Shown here: positions 9,111-17,223 of the stretch, in pieces | Layout: every line of letters begins with the position of its first letter | Position numbering within the stretch: the stretch's first letter is position 1 | Source: Acidimicrobiales bacterium | GTDB taxonomy: Bacteria > Actinomycetota > Acidimicrobiia > Acidimicrobiales > SKKL01 | NCBI GenBank assembly: GCA_034521975.1 | Contig: JAXHLR010000003.1 | Coordinates: 406,098 to 470,097 of the forward strand | Reading direction: 5' to 3' | DNA: 64,000 bases | Position numbers and translations under genes: made by a program | The notes under the pieces: model-generated | Databases searched by the model: none | Seen by the model: only the letters and a program-made list of their open reading frames with translations | Told to the model about the DNA's origin: nothing

Positions 9111-10889
9111 GAGTCTGCTGAGCAACGGCGCTTGGCAGGTGTGCTGGCGGGAGCGACGCTGGGTTCGGGCGCGGTGTCGAGCTGGATCGGTTGGTTGAGC
9201 CGTGTGGTGGGGGGCGATGAGCTGGCGGGTCGCTCGGCGAGGGTGCGTTGGGAGCCTGGAGCGGCTCAGGACCGGCGCTCAGGTCGTTGGGGCGATGGTC
9301 CAGCCGCTGTTGTGGGTGAGGCCGAGCGCGAGGAGTCGTTCGAGGTTCACCGCCGCGCATCGCAGTGACCAGCCGAGCTGGTTGCGTTGGATCCCTCGGT
9401 AGCGGAGCCGTCGGTGGTTGTTCTTGACCGAGCCAGGCAATGCTGCGTTCGATCATCGGCCGGTGTTGCGGTAGACGGTGTCGAAGTCGTCGGTGCCGGC
9501 CTGGGCTCGGGCGGCAGCGAGCAGCCGATGATGGGGGTGCAGTGTGATGACCCGCCCGCGTGTGGCGGTGGTGCAGCGGCCCCGGACCGGGCAGGTGGCG
9601 CAGTGGGTGCCGAATCGGGCCGAACCCGACGCCGTGATGGTCACGGTGATGTCTTCGGGGCAGGTCACGGTTCTGGCGTCGAGGTCGATGGTGAAGTCGT
9701 CGAGGGTGTAGCCGCCCACGGTGGCGGGGCGTAGCGGTGGGGGCTTGATCACCGCGGTCATGTCGTGGGTCTTGAGGTGGTCGCGGAACTCGCCCGATCC
9801 GTAGGCGGAGTCGCCGAGGACCTCGGTGCCTGCTGGTTCGTCGGCGACCAGATCGGGGGCGGCGTCGGTGTCGGCGGCGTTGCCGGGCCCGATGTCGCAT
9901 GCGGTGATCAGCCCGGTGTCGGGCTCGGCGGCGACGTGGGCCTTGTAGCCGTCGCGGTAGGACGAGCGGGTCTTGTGCGCGTGACGCGCCTCGGGATCGA
10001 CCGTGGAGATGACCCGGTCGCTAGCGGTGCGTTGGGCGATGCGCCAGCGGCCGGGCCCGTCGCCGGGTTCGACGTCTTGGCCCGCGACCAGAGCCAACAA
10101 GCCAACGGCGTCGGCTTGGGCTTCGGTCAGCTCCAGGCCCTCGCCTTGGAGATCTTCGACGGCCCACAGCAGTTCGTTGGCGTCGTCGACGAGCTCGGAA
10201 ACGAGCCGGTCACGATCGGCCGGATCGTTCCAATCGCAGGGCGGCCGTCCGCCTTCGAGGTTGTGCTCGCGCACCCACACCGACCCGAGTTCGGGCACGA
10301 GTTTGCGGACGCGGCGAATCTGGGTAGCGATCATCGTGATCGTGTCCTGACGCGCCACCGCGTCGTCGAGCACCGTGGAGTCCAACGCCCGACGGTGCTT
10401 GCTGGCGATCACACCCGACTCGGTGATCACCACCTTCACCGCGTCGAAGATCCGCTGTGGCGCGTCCGACCCACGCAGCTTGTTACGCCACAGGGTGAGC
10501 ACGGTCGGATGGAACGCCTCGTCGGTCAACGCCAGCCCCGTGGCTGCCTTCCACGCGATGTCGGTCTGCAACGCCCGGCACGCTTCGCGGTCCGAGCGGC
10601 CCTCCAACGCCTGCAGCACCATCACCGTCGCCACCACATCAGCGGGCACCGACGGGCGACCACGGCGGGTCGGGAACAGATCGGCGAACATCTCATCGGG
10701 GAACAACCGGTGACGGTGCTCGGCCAAGAACGCGTGCACCGACCCCTCACCGAGCAGATGCGAACACAGCGCCGCTGCATCCAGCAGCTCACGATCCGGA
10801 ACAGACGATCCCTGCATCCCCCCAGTCCAGCCGACCCGAACCGACATCGCGAATCGAGCCCGACTGCCCGCCGATTGCTCAGCAGTCTC
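9111..10889 (-). mobile_element. IS1182-like element, copy 2
   Basis: The element is 1779 bp, flanked by CTAG at 9107-9110 and 10890-10893. Its outer ends are GAGTCTGCTGAGCAA at 9111-9125 and TTGCTCAGCAGTCTC at 10875-10889. It is oriented opposite to copy 1 yet abuts the same (right) end of an IS630 copy, so it represents an independent insertion. It shows the empty version of the site occupied by the IS3-like element in copy 1. Confidence 0.85.
9279..10847 (-). pseudogene. IS1182-family transposase, two compensating indels
   Basis: The coding span is 1569 bp, identical to the intact copy at 2068-3636. A lost G near 9465 and a gained C near 9432 put a short segment out of frame, and a TGA at 9453 falls inside it. 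The protein therefore stops after residues matching FDTVYRQ in copy 1. Upstream the two copies differ mainly by substitutions, most densely around residues 85-150 (for example EGRSDREACRALQTDIAWK here). If the two indels are sequencing errors this copy encodes a full transposase. Confidence 0.8.
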
Positions 10890-10898
10890 CTAGGCCGG

Positions 10899-10920
10899 CG
10901 GAGTGCCAACGGAGTGCCAA
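10899..10920. repeat. Tandem 11-bp direct repeat beside the integrase/tRNA junction
   Basis: CGGAGTGCCAA occurs twice in tandem (10899-10909 and 10910-10920). Before the IS insertions this lay between the integrase start and the tRNA-Arg 3' end. The 11-bp spacing is about one helical turn, as expected for recombinase or excisionase binding sites. A similar TGCCA-containing repeat occurs beside the second integrase remnant. The role is inferred. Confidence 0.5.
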
Positions 10921-10938
10921 GAAGGCTGAGAAAAGCAA

Positions 10939-10972
10939 AAGTCCCAAGTCACGAGTCTGTGACCTGGGACTT
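10939..10972 (-). terminator. Intrinsic terminator downstream of tRNA-Arg
   Basis: A 14-bp stem with one mismatch (AAGTCCCAAGTCAC and GTGACCTGGGACTT around a six-base loop) lies just after the tRNA 3' end. On the minus strand it is followed by TTTTGCTTTTC. This fits rho-independent termination of the tRNA transcript. Confidence 0.7.
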
Positions 10973-10975
10973 CAG

Positions 10976-11049
10976 CGCGCTCGGAGGGAGTCGAACCCCC
11001 GACCTTCTGATCCGTAGTCAGATGCTCTATCCAGCTGAGCTACGAGCGC
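10976..11049 (-). tRNA. tRNA-Arg(ACG)
   Basis: The minus strand folds into a standard cloverleaf: acceptor GCGCTCG paired with CGAGCGC, D arm around AGCTCAGCTGGATAGAGC, anticodon loop CTACGGA giving ACG, and T arm GGGGGTTCGACTCCC. CCA is not encoded. The A34 would be deaminated to inosine to read CGU, CGC and CGA. The gene borders the integrase-bearing island and is its likely attachment site. Confidence 0.93.
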
Positions 11050-11100
11050 AGGAACTGGCAGTGTAGGACATCGCAGGCGCCCACCCACAACGGGCTCGGG

Positions 11101-11514
11101 TCACCAGCCGTGCTGGCGGGCGATCGGTGGCGGGCGCAGTTCCAGCCCGTCGCGCCGGTAGCACTCGCGGAACACGTCGACGATCGCCTGGGCGAACTCC
11201 GGCGACGGTCGCAGGAACTCGATGCCGTAGGCCAGGACCTCCTCGACGTTGGTCGGCCGTTGCCACCGAACCCGGATGTCGCAGGGCACCTCGGCCAGGA
11301 TCACCACCAGGTGGCTGCCCCGTTTGATGCGGTCGTCGGCCTGGGCGACCACCTGCGCACCGGTCTGGGAGATGTCGAGGACGCGCGCGACGAGCGGCTG
11401 CTTGCTCGCTCTGCGTGCACCCACCTTCGTACCTGGGGGGCACCACAAGACGGTCAGGTCGGTTGGGGACACCCTCTCCCCCATACGACGCTCGGTCATG
11501 GTTCCTCTTGTCAC
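11101..11514 (-). CDS. PilZ-domain protein
   Basis: This 137-residue protein has the PilZ fold signature: a basic stretch (GARRASKQP), then VARVLDISQTGAQVVAQ containing DxSxxG, and a beta-rich core ending YGIEFLRPSPEF. PilZ domains bind cyclic di-GMP and act as allosteric receptors, so this may respond to the GGDEF and EAL proteins nearby (17,781 and 23,941). The basic motif is not a clean RxxxR, so binding is not certain. The start may be MTRGTMTERR or the internal MTERR six codons on. It stands alone beside tRNA-Arg. Confidence 0.75.
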   Translation of the reverse strand: MTRGTMTERRMGERVSPTDLTVLWCPPGTKVGARRASKQPLVARVLDISQTGAQVVAQADDRIKRGSHLVVILAEVPCDIRVRWQRPTNVEEVLAYGIEFLRPSPEFAQAIVDVFRECYRRDGLELRPPPIARQHGW

Positions 11515-11620
11515 ATCTCATTGCACCGCGCTATCTACCGTAGCGATGTGCTGGCTCCTCCTGGGCGCATGGTCGGCAGTCGGGCCGGTTGACAAAGGGC
11601 TCGCAACGAACAGTCCGTGA

Positions 11621-11643
11621 CCCCCGGCGGGCGGAGCCGGGGG
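11621..11643. terminator. GC-rich hairpin after the RsbW-like gene
   Basis: CCCCCGGC and GCCGGGGG form a perfect 8-bp stem with a seven-base loop. It lies 26 bp past the stop of the minus-strand ATPase gene at 11670. There is no T tract, so terminator function is tentative. Confidence 0.45.
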
Positions 11644-11669
11644 CCACGGGTCATGTGACGACGAGGTCG

Positions 11670-12170
11670 TCAGCGGCGGGAAACGCCGAGGTTGCGGGTG
11701 ATCTCGACGACAGTGGTGTCGCCTCGGCGCTCGACGACGAGGTCATCGGTCAGCGCATCGACGATGGGGAGACCACGTCCCCGCACGGCGCGGACGGCGG
11801 GGAACTCGAGGGACCGAGCGAGGTCGAAGCCGCGGCCGTGGTCGCTCACCTGCAGCACGACGGTGGGGCCACGGTCGAAGTGCCCATGGACCTCGATGGT
11901 GGCGTCGGGCCCCGGCGATGCCTCGACGGCGTTGGTCACCAGCTCGGTGACCACCAAGGCCAGCTCATCGTTCATCACTCGGTCGGTCCGGGCTTGCGCC
12001 AGCCACCGGCTCACCCGGTGCCGGGCGGTCGGGACCGCGTCGACCGAGGCCACCAACCTGACCTCGAGCGGCTGGTCGAACCTCACCGCCATCGGGTGTC
12101 GACCCGCGAACGGGAACCGAACCTGGTCCGCGGGGAGGCGTGAGGAGCGCCCCTGGGGACGAGCGGGCAT
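11670..12170 (-). CDS. RsbW-like serine kinase / ATP-binding protein
   Basis: The 166-residue protein has a GHKL ATPase fold with the N box in ELVTNAVEASPGPDATIEV, the G1 box in SDHGRGFDLA and the G2 box in RGRGLPIVDALTDD. Such single-domain proteins are usually anti-sigma factors or anti-sigma-like switch kinases. I chose ATG 12170, just after the stop of the upstream gene; an in-frame GTG lies at 12182. The two genes probably form an operon. It is 4 kb from the SigF-RsbW pair and could act on RsbV or on an unlinked sigma factor. Confidence 0.72.
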   Translation of the reverse strand: MPARPQGRSSRLPADQVRFPFAGRHPMAVRFDQPLEVRLVASVDAVPTARHRVSRWLAQARTDRVMNDELALVVTELVTNAVEASPGPDATIEVHGHFDRGPTVVLQVSDHGRGFDLARSLEFPAVRAVRGRGLPIVDALTDDLVVERRGDTTVVEITRNLGVSRR

Positions 12171-12178
12171 CGTGGCAC

Positions 12179-12568
12179 TCACCCAACCGCCCCATCGTCG
12201 ACCGTGGTGTTCGGCGGAGCCCGGTCGAGTGCCGCCAGCACCTCGGCATCGGCGAGGGTGGACTCGGGACCGTAGTTGGCGATCACGACGCCAAGCGCCC
12301 CGCAGCCGGGACACCGGACCGGGACGACGGCCAGCATGTCGGCGGGGTCGGAGGCGCCCTCGAGCCGGCGCACCGGTCCGTGGCGGCACTCCCCGGCCGC
12401 GAAGTCCTCTCCGCAGCTGTAGCAGTGGATGACCGCTCCCTCGCGGCTGTTGAACTGCTGGGTGTAGCCGTCCGCTTCGTAGCGGCGCAGCACCGCCAGC
12501 AGTGGAGTGTCCATCGGGTCCCGCCCGGAACCGGGCACTGTGCCCTGTGGATCACCGTCCGACATCAC
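12179..12568 (-). CDS. Zinc-ribbon-like small protein
   Basis: This 129-residue protein has two likely metal-binding pairs, IHCYSCGEDF and VRCPGCGALG, with another Cys and His in AAGECRHGPVRR between them. That spacing suggests a zinc ribbon. It starts MMSDGDPQG and ends eight bases before the RsbW-like gene, so the two are probably co-transcribed. I do not recognise the family. A DNA- or protein-binding partner for the ATPase is possible but unsupported. Confidence 0.6.
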   Translation of the reverse strand: MMSDGDPQGTVPGSGRDPMDTPLLAVLRRYEADGYTQQFNSREGAVIHCYSCGEDFAAGECRHGPVRRLEGASDPADMLAVVPVRCPGCGALGVVIANYGPESTLADAEVLAALDRAPPNTTVDDGAVG

Positions 12569-12668
12569 TTCCGTCCTCGGGGGTTTGCTCGGGGGTCGTC
12601 TCGGATGATCGGTGACTACCCCCGACCGTGACCGGCGAAACCGACCGGCAGCGGTGGTGCCCGATTGG

Positions 12669-12848
12669 TCACACCGGCGAGGGATCGGGGATGGGCGGGT
12701 TGGGATCGGGCTGACCCGGGCCTGGCGTCGGCGGCTCCGGCCCCGGGTCGGGCGGCGGCTCCACCGGCGGTGGGGGGCGTGTCGGCGGGGGATCGATCGG
12801 CGGGGGTGCGGGTTGTGGGGTCGGTGAGGGAACCGTTGCAGCAGTCAT
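12669..12848 (-). CDS. Proline-rich 59-residue hypothetical protein
   Basis: A short open frame starts at ATG 12848 (MTAATVPSPTPQPAPPP) and ends TGA at 12669. Over half of its residues are proline, with acidic and glycine residues between. It has no transmembrane segment or known domain. It may be an extended linker-like protein or a chance open frame in GC-rich DNA, although an unbroken proline register on one strand with a clean ATG and stop favours a real gene. It is divergent from Ku. Confidence 0.3.
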   Translation of the reverse strand: MTAATVPSPTPQPAPPPIDPPPTRPPPPVEPPPDPGPEPPTPGPGQPDPNPPIPDPSPV

Positions 12849-12983
12849 GGTCGCGCCCTACCCGGTCGCTCAAGGCCTATGCAGTCGTGCCGACAGTAAG
12901 ATGTTGAACCCCGAACCCTCAGGGTAGAGAGTCATGGGTCTGTGGCCTGTGTGCTGCATGGCTCCGGCCCCAGGAGGTCCCCG

Positions 12984-13991
12984 ATGCCCCGTGCCGTGTG
13001 GAGTGGAGCGATCAGCTTCGGGCTGGTCAGCATCCCGGTGAAGCTGTTCACCGCCGTCTCGTCCAAGACCGTGCGCTTCAACCAGATCGACCGCCGCAGC
13101 GGGTCCCGCGTGCGCCAACGGCTGGTCTCGGAGACCGACGGGGCAGAGGTGCCCCGCAGCGACATCGCCAAGGGCTATCAGCTCGGTCCCGGCGAGTACG
13201 TCCTGGTCGACGACAGCGAACTGGAGGCGCTCGACCCCAAGGCCGAGCACACCATCGACATCGAGGAGTTCGTCGATCTTGCCGACATCGACCCGATCTA
13301 CTTCGACCGGCCCTACTGGCTGGCACCCGACCCGGGCACCGCCAAGCCCTATGCCCTGCTGGCCCGGACCATGGCCGAGTCGAACAAGGTGGCCATCGCC
13401 CGGTTCGTGATGCGGTCCCGCCAGCAGCTCGCCGCCGTCCGCGCCGTCGACGGCCGCCTCGTCATGTCCACGATGAACTGGGCCGACGAACTGGTCGACC
13501 CCGCCGAACTGCCCGGCTTCGACGCCCTTGATGATTTCGAGGTGTCCGAGCGCGAGCAGAAGCTCGCCGAACAGCTCATCGAATCGCTCGCCGCCGACTG
13601 GGACCCCACCAAGTACCACGACACCCACCGAGAGCAGGTCCTGGCCCTCATCGACCGCAAGGCCAGCGGCGACGAGGAGGTGGTCACGACCGGTGAGACC
13701 GCCGGCACCGGCGGCGAGGTCGTCGACCTCATGGCTGCCCTCGAGGCCAGCGTCGAAGGTCGCCGCCGGGCCAAGGGTCGCCATCCCTCCTCCACAGCCG
13801 AGGGCAGCGAGACCGCCAAGGGCACCCGGTCGGCAACGGCCAAGTCGCCCGCCAAGAAGGCGCCGGCCAAGAAGCAGACCGCCAAGAAGGCCCCGGCCAA
13901 GAAGCAGACCGCCAAGAAGGCCCCTGCCAAGAAGCAGACCGGCGCGACGGCCAAGCGGAAGACCTCCCCGCCCGCCCGCAAGTCGGCCTGA
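12984..13991 (+). CDS. ku: DNA end-binding protein Ku
   Basis: The 335-residue protein begins MPRAVWSGAISFGLVSIPVK, the classic bacterial Ku start, eight bases after AGGAGG. The Ku core covers about residues 1-255, with GYQLGPGEYVLVDDSELEAL and FDRPYWLAPDPG. The tail is lysine-rich and holds three copies of AKKAPAKKQT, which likely binds DNA non-specifically and helps threading. Ku homodimers hold double-strand break ends for non-homologous end joining and recruit LigD, whose polymerase gene lies 15 bp downstream. No ATP-dependent ligase is visible in the window. Confidence 0.96.
   Translation: MPRAVWSGAISFGLVSIPVKLFTAVSSKTVRFNQIDRRSGSRVRQRLVSETDGAEVPRSDIAKGYQLGPGEYVLVDDSELEALDPKAEHTIDIEEFVDLADIDPIYFDRPYWLAPDPGTAKPYALLARTMAESNKVAIARFVMRSRQQLAAVRAVDGRLVMSTMNWADELVDPAELPGFDALDDFEVSEREQKLAEQLIESLAADWDPTKYHDTHREQVLALIDRKASGDEEVVTTGETAGTGGEVVDLMAALEASVEGRRRAKGRHPSSTAEGSETAKGTRSATAKSPAKKAPAKKQTAKKAPAKKQTAKKAPAKKQTGATAKRKTSPPARKSA
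13851..13940 (+). repeat. Three 30-bp tandem repeats within ku
   Basis: Units at 13851-13880, 13881-13910 and 13911-13940 begin GCCAAGAAGG and differ by one or two bases. Each encodes AKKAPAKKQT in the Ku tail. Such repeats can change in number by slippage. Confidence 0.9.
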
Positions 13992-14006
13992 TCCCCGGGG
14001 CCCACC

Positions 14007-14954
14007 GTGAGCGAGCGCACCGAGGTCACCTTCGAAGGACGCCGGCTCAGCGTGTCCAACCTCGACAAGGTGCTGTATCCCGCCAGCGGGTTCACCAAGG
14101 GCGACCTCATCGACTACTACGTCGGCATCGCCCCGGCGCTCGTCCCCCACTTGGACGGGCGCGGCGTCACCCTGCGCCGGTTCCCCGACGGGGTCGACGA
14201 GGACTCGTTCTTCGAGAAGCGCTGCCCCAGGCACCGCCCAGACTGGGTCGAGGTCGCTCCGGGTCCCGGTGAGGGACGCGACGACGGCATCGACTACTGC
14301 GTCATTGCCGACGCGCCGAGCCTGGCCTGGGCCGCGAACCTGGCCGCCATCGAGCTGCACGCCCCGCTGCACCTGGCGTCGGATGCCGAGCATCCCACCG
14401 CCCTGGTGTTCGATCTCGACCCTGGTCCCGGCACCGACATCACCGACTGCGCCGGGGTGGCGCTCGAGCTCGCCGAGCTGCTCGAGCGCGACGACCTGGC
14501 GGGTGTGGCCAAGACCTCGGGCTCCAAGGGTCTGCAGCTCTATGTCCCCCTCAACGGCGAACCCCGTGCCGGACTCAAGCGAGCCACACCCACCTACGAG
14601 CGGACCAGGGCCTACGCGCTCACCCTGGCCGCCGAGCTCGAGGAACAGCACCCCGACCGGGTCGTGACCACCATGGCCAAGCAGGCCCGCACGAACAAGG
14701 TCTTCATCGACTGGAGCCAGAACCACCAGCACAAGACCACCGTCGCCGTGTACTCGCTGCGCGGCCGCGAGCACGCCACCGCATCCACGCCGCTCACCTG
14801 GGACGAGGTCGACCAGGCCGCCGCCGGCACCCGTTGGTCGTTCACCGCCCACGAGGTGCTCGACCGGGTCGATGATCTCGGCGACCTGTTCGAACCGGTC
14901 ATCACCGACCGCCAGGCCCTTCCCGACGTGGACCGCTCCATCCTCGAGCGCTGA
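14007..14954 (+). CDS. ligD: LigD-type NHEJ polymerase/primase domain protein
   Basis: This 315-residue protein is a stand-alone LigD polymerase domain of the archaeo-eukaryotic primase superfamily. Visible motifs are VSNLDKVLYPASGFTKGDLI near the start, FFEKRCPRHRPDWV, the metal-binding LVFDLDPGPGTD at about residues 133-144, KTSGSKGLQLYVPL, and QARTNKVFIDWSQNHQHKTT. The enzyme fills gaps and adds nucleotides at broken ends, preferring ribonucleotides. GTG 14007 is the start, 15 bp after ku, so the two form an operon. Ligase and nuclease modules are absent and must be encoded elsewhere. Confidence 0.92.
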   Translation: MSERTEVTFEGRRLSVSNLDKVLYPASGFTKGDLIDYYVGIAPALVPHLDGRGVTLRRFPDGVDEDSFFEKRCPRHRPDWVEVAPGPGEGRDDGIDYCVIADAPSLAWAANLAAIELHAPLHLASDAEHPTALVFDLDPGPGTDITDCAGVALELAELLERDDLAGVAKTSGSKGLQLYVPLNGEPRAGLKRATPTYERTRAYALTLAAELEEQHPDRVVTTMAKQARTNKVFIDWSQNHQHKTTVAVYSLRGREHATASTPLTWDEVDQAAAGTRWSFTAHEVLDRVDDLGDLFEPVITDRQALPDVDRSILER

Positions 14955-15038
14955 GGCGACCACCGGCCCCGCGCCAGGTTTCTCAGGCCGCGCCCGAGGG
15001 TAGACGGTGCCCGAAGCAGAGCCCGAGGAGGAGCAGCG

Positions 15039-15701
15039 GTGTCGGACACCGAACCCACGCGCGACACCGAGCGGGTCGCCGAGGACGTTGCCGGGGAGAC
15101 CAGTGCCGATGCGGTGGACCCGGTGGCCCCCGAGCGCAGTGAGCTCCCGCCCCTGAAGGAGCTGAACGCCTTCGCCACCTACGACGACCCGCAACGCGCC
15201 CGTGACGCGGTCGTCTCCCTCGAACGCGCAGGGATCGACGGTGCCAGCATCTCGGCGCTGGCTCTCGACACCTCCGGCGGAGCCGCGGCGGGTGACGAGT
15301 CGACCATGGGGGCGACCGTGGAGCGCGATCGCGAGATGCTGGGAAAGGTCGGTTCCGATGTCGGCCATGGTGCCGCTATCGGAGCGGTGGCCGGCGCCCT
15401 CGGCGGTGCCGCCATCGCCGTGGCCGTCCCCGGATTGGGCACGGTGCTCGGGGCGGGGATGTTGGCTGTCGCCGCCGGCGGTGCTGCAGCCGGCACCAGC
15501 GTCGGCGGATTCGCCGGGGCGGTGGCAGGAACGCCGTCGAGCCCCGGTTGGGAGCAGGCGCTCATCGACCTCGACGACGGTCGGGTGGTCGTCGGTGCGC
15601 ACCACGACGAGCGGGAGTCGCACGACGCCGCGGTCGCCGCGCTCAACGACACCGGGGCGCTGTCGCTGCGCTGTGTCGATCCCGAGGGCCAGCCCTGCTG
15701 A
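15039..15701 (+). CDS. General-stress-type protein with glycine-zipper segment
   Basis: The 220-residue protein has a repeated alpha/beta module, one at about residues 46-80 (FATYDDPQRARDAVVSLERA) and one at 178-215 (GRVVVGAHHDERESHDAAVA). Between them lies a glycine/alanine-rich hydrophobic stretch (AIGAVAGALGGAAIAVAVPG) typical of general stress protein 17M-like families. The Gly-rich stretch may insert in or contact the membrane. It converges with the SigF-like sigma gene and could be one of its targets, but I see no clear promoter motif. Confidence 0.6.
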   Translation: MSDTEPTRDTERVAEDVAGETSADAVDPVAPERSELPPLKELNAFATYDDPQRARDAVVSLERAGIDGASISALALDTSGGAAAGDESTMGATVERDREMLGKVGSDVGHGAAIGAVAGALGGAAIAVAVPGLGTVLGAGMLAVAAGGAAAGTSVGGFAGAVAGTPSSPGWEQALIDLDDGRVVVGAHHDERESHDAAVAALNDTGALSLRCVDPEGQPC

Positions 15702-15731
15702 GCGAGCGCAACCGGGGGCGAGGCCGGCCGG

Positions 15732-16475
15732 TCAGCTCGACCCGCCGAGCTGGGCCCGCAGGTCGGTCAGGGTCCTCCGCAGCAGCCGCGACACGTGCAT
15801 CTGGCTCACCCCCAGCCGCTCGCCGATCTCTGACTGCGACAGGTTGTGCTCGAAGCGCAGCCGGATCATCTCGCGCTCACGCTCGGGCAGTTGGGAGACG
15901 AGGTCGACGAGGGTGACCCGATCCGCCGCCCGCTCCAGGGCCGGGTCGGCTTTGCCGAGCTGATCGGACAGTGGGGCCCCCTCGCTGTCGCCGACCGGTG
16001 CCGACAACGACGCCGCCCGTCGCGCCGAGTCGGCTTCCATCGCCATCATCACGTCGTCGGGAAGCACGTCGAGCCGGTCGGCGATCTCGCTGATCGTCGG
16101 TGCCCGACCGAGCTCGTGGGTGAGCTCCTCGGAGATCCGCTTCACCGACTGCTGCAGGTCGTGGGCTCGTCGGGGGACGCGGACGTCCCAGAGGTGGTCG
16201 CGGAAGTGCCGCTTCAACTCGCCGCTGATCGTCGGCTCGGCGAAGGTGGAGAACTTGAACCCGCGGTCCGGGTCGAAGCGCTCGACCGCCTTCAACAGCC
16301 CGAGCTGGGCCACTTGGAACACGTCATCCCAGGGCAAACTGCGGTTGGGAAACCGGCGGGCGACCCGTTCGGCCACATGGCGGTGGGCTTCGATGAGCTG
16401 GTTGCGCAGCCGCCGGCTCCCGGTTCGGCGGTACTCCACGAACGCCGCGTCGATGTCGAAGGTGGGCTCGCTCAC
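15732..16475 (-). CDS. SigB/SigF-family RNA polymerase sigma factor
   Basis: The 247-residue protein has sigma region 2 (VFQVAQLGLLKAVERFDPDR, FKFSTFAEPTISGELKRHFR, WDVRVPRRAHDLQQSVKRIS), region 3 (GRAPTISEIADRLDVLPDD) and region 4 helix-turn-helix (HNLSQSEIGERLGVSQMHVS). This arrangement and length match stress-response sigma factors of the SigB/SigF group. The start overlaps the stop of the upstream anti-sigma gene (ATGA), so the pair is translationally coupled. RsbW-like and RsbV-like proteins flank it, completing a partner-switching module. Confidence 0.93.
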   Translation of the reverse strand: MSEPTFDIDAAFVEYRRTGSRRLRNQLIEAHRHVAERVARRFPNRSLPWDDVFQVAQLGLLKAVERFDPDRGFKFSTFAEPTISGELKRHFRDHLWDVRVPRRAHDLQQSVKRISEELTHELGRAPTISEIADRLDVLPDDVMMAMEADSARRAASLSAPVGDSEGAPLSDQLGKADPALERAADRVTLVDLVSQLPEREREMIRLRFEHNLSQSEIGERLGVSQMHVSRLLRRTLTDLRAQLGGSS

Positions 16476-16849
16476 GACTTCGTCTTGGCGAAGCGGAACT
16501 TGGCGCTCGATCCGTCGACGCCGACCTCGTAGTCGTCGACGACGGTGGCGAGGATCTGGCCGGTGAGCTCGGGCAGGGACCCGACATCGACGCTCCCACC
16601 ATCGGCCACACCGCAGCTGCCTTCGACCACCAGCTTGTCGCCGTCGCTTCGCCCCACCAGCTCGATGTGGCTACCGGTCGAGCACAGGTCGAGCAGGACG
16701 AAGCACAGCTCGTCGACCGCGATCCGCACGTCCTCGACCTCGTCGAGGTCGAAACCCAGATCATCACCGAGAGTGGCGACGAGGGTGCGGGCCAGTCGGA
16801 CCCGCTCGGTGGACGCAGGAAAGCGCAGGGTCACGGTGTTGTCGGCCAC
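16472..16849 (-). CDS. Anti-sigma factor, RsbW-like ATPase
   Basis: This 125-residue protein begins MADNTVTLRFPASTERVRLA and matches the N-terminal half of GHKL anti-sigma kinases. Its N-box region is VRIAVDELCFVLLDLCSTG. The usual Asn of the N box is not evident (DELCFVLLD), and the G1/G2 glycine motifs are weak. It may therefore bind the sigma factor with altered ATP handling. It overlaps the sigma gene by four bases and likely holds it inactive until an unphosphorylated RsbV-like protein binds. Confidence 0.72.
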   Translation of the reverse strand: MADNTVTLRFPASTERVRLARTLVATLGDDLGFDLDEVEDVRIAVDELCFVLLDLCSTGSHIELVGRSDGDKLVVEGSCGVADGGSVDVGSLPELTGQILATVVDDYEVGVDGSSAKFRFAKTKS

Positions 16850-16996
16850 GGTGGGTCCTCTCGCAAGCGGAGTCGGCGGCGGGGATGGTCACAGTCTGGC
16901 CGGTCCGGCTTCACGTGCCCACCTCACCTGGTTTGTCTCGGCGGGTGGCGGGTAGTTCGACAGTGATCGACCCCCCAACCCACCAGGAGCGACACG

Positions 16997-17206
16997 ATGT
17001 CTGATCCGGCCGATGACCTCGTCGACGACACGACCCGTTCGGTCGAAGAAGAGGAAGCCCACCAGCAGGGCGGTGCCGACCGACCGCCGACCTCGAAGGA
17101 GGAGGGGCTCGCGGAGAGCACCGATCCCGATCCCGAGGTGGCCGAGGCCTACAAGGAAGCCACCGAGCGGGGCGCCGAGGCCAAGGGCGAGGGCCGCATC
17201 GACTGA
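16997..17206 (+). CDS. Small acidic hypothetical protein
   Basis: The 69-residue protein (start MSDPADDLVDDTTRSVEEEE) is rich in Asp and Glu with no hydrophobic core, so it is probably disordered. AGGAG lies 11 bases upstream of ATG. It sits between the anti-sigma gene (divergent) and the RsbV-like gene (convergent), which suggests a stress-regulon member. I do not recognise the family. Confidence 0.6.
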   Translation: MSDPADDLVDDTTRSVEEEEAHQQGGADRPPTSKEEGLAESTDPDPEVAEAYKEATERGAEAKGEGRID

Positions 17207-17223
17207 TCGCCAGGCGACGCGGC

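Noticed and set aside
13851..13940. CRISPR-like tandem repeats
   Set aside because: There are no spacers. The 30-bp units are in frame in ku and encode AKKAPAKKQT.
12870..15623. Very long minus-strand open frame opposite ku and ligD
   Set aside because: It is the antisense of well-conserved genes in GC-rich DNA, has biased Gly/Val/Asp composition and no domain. Similar long antisense frames at 17523-19703, 27598-29946 and 55474-59457 were dropped for the same reason, except the stretch of the last that encodes large subunit 1.
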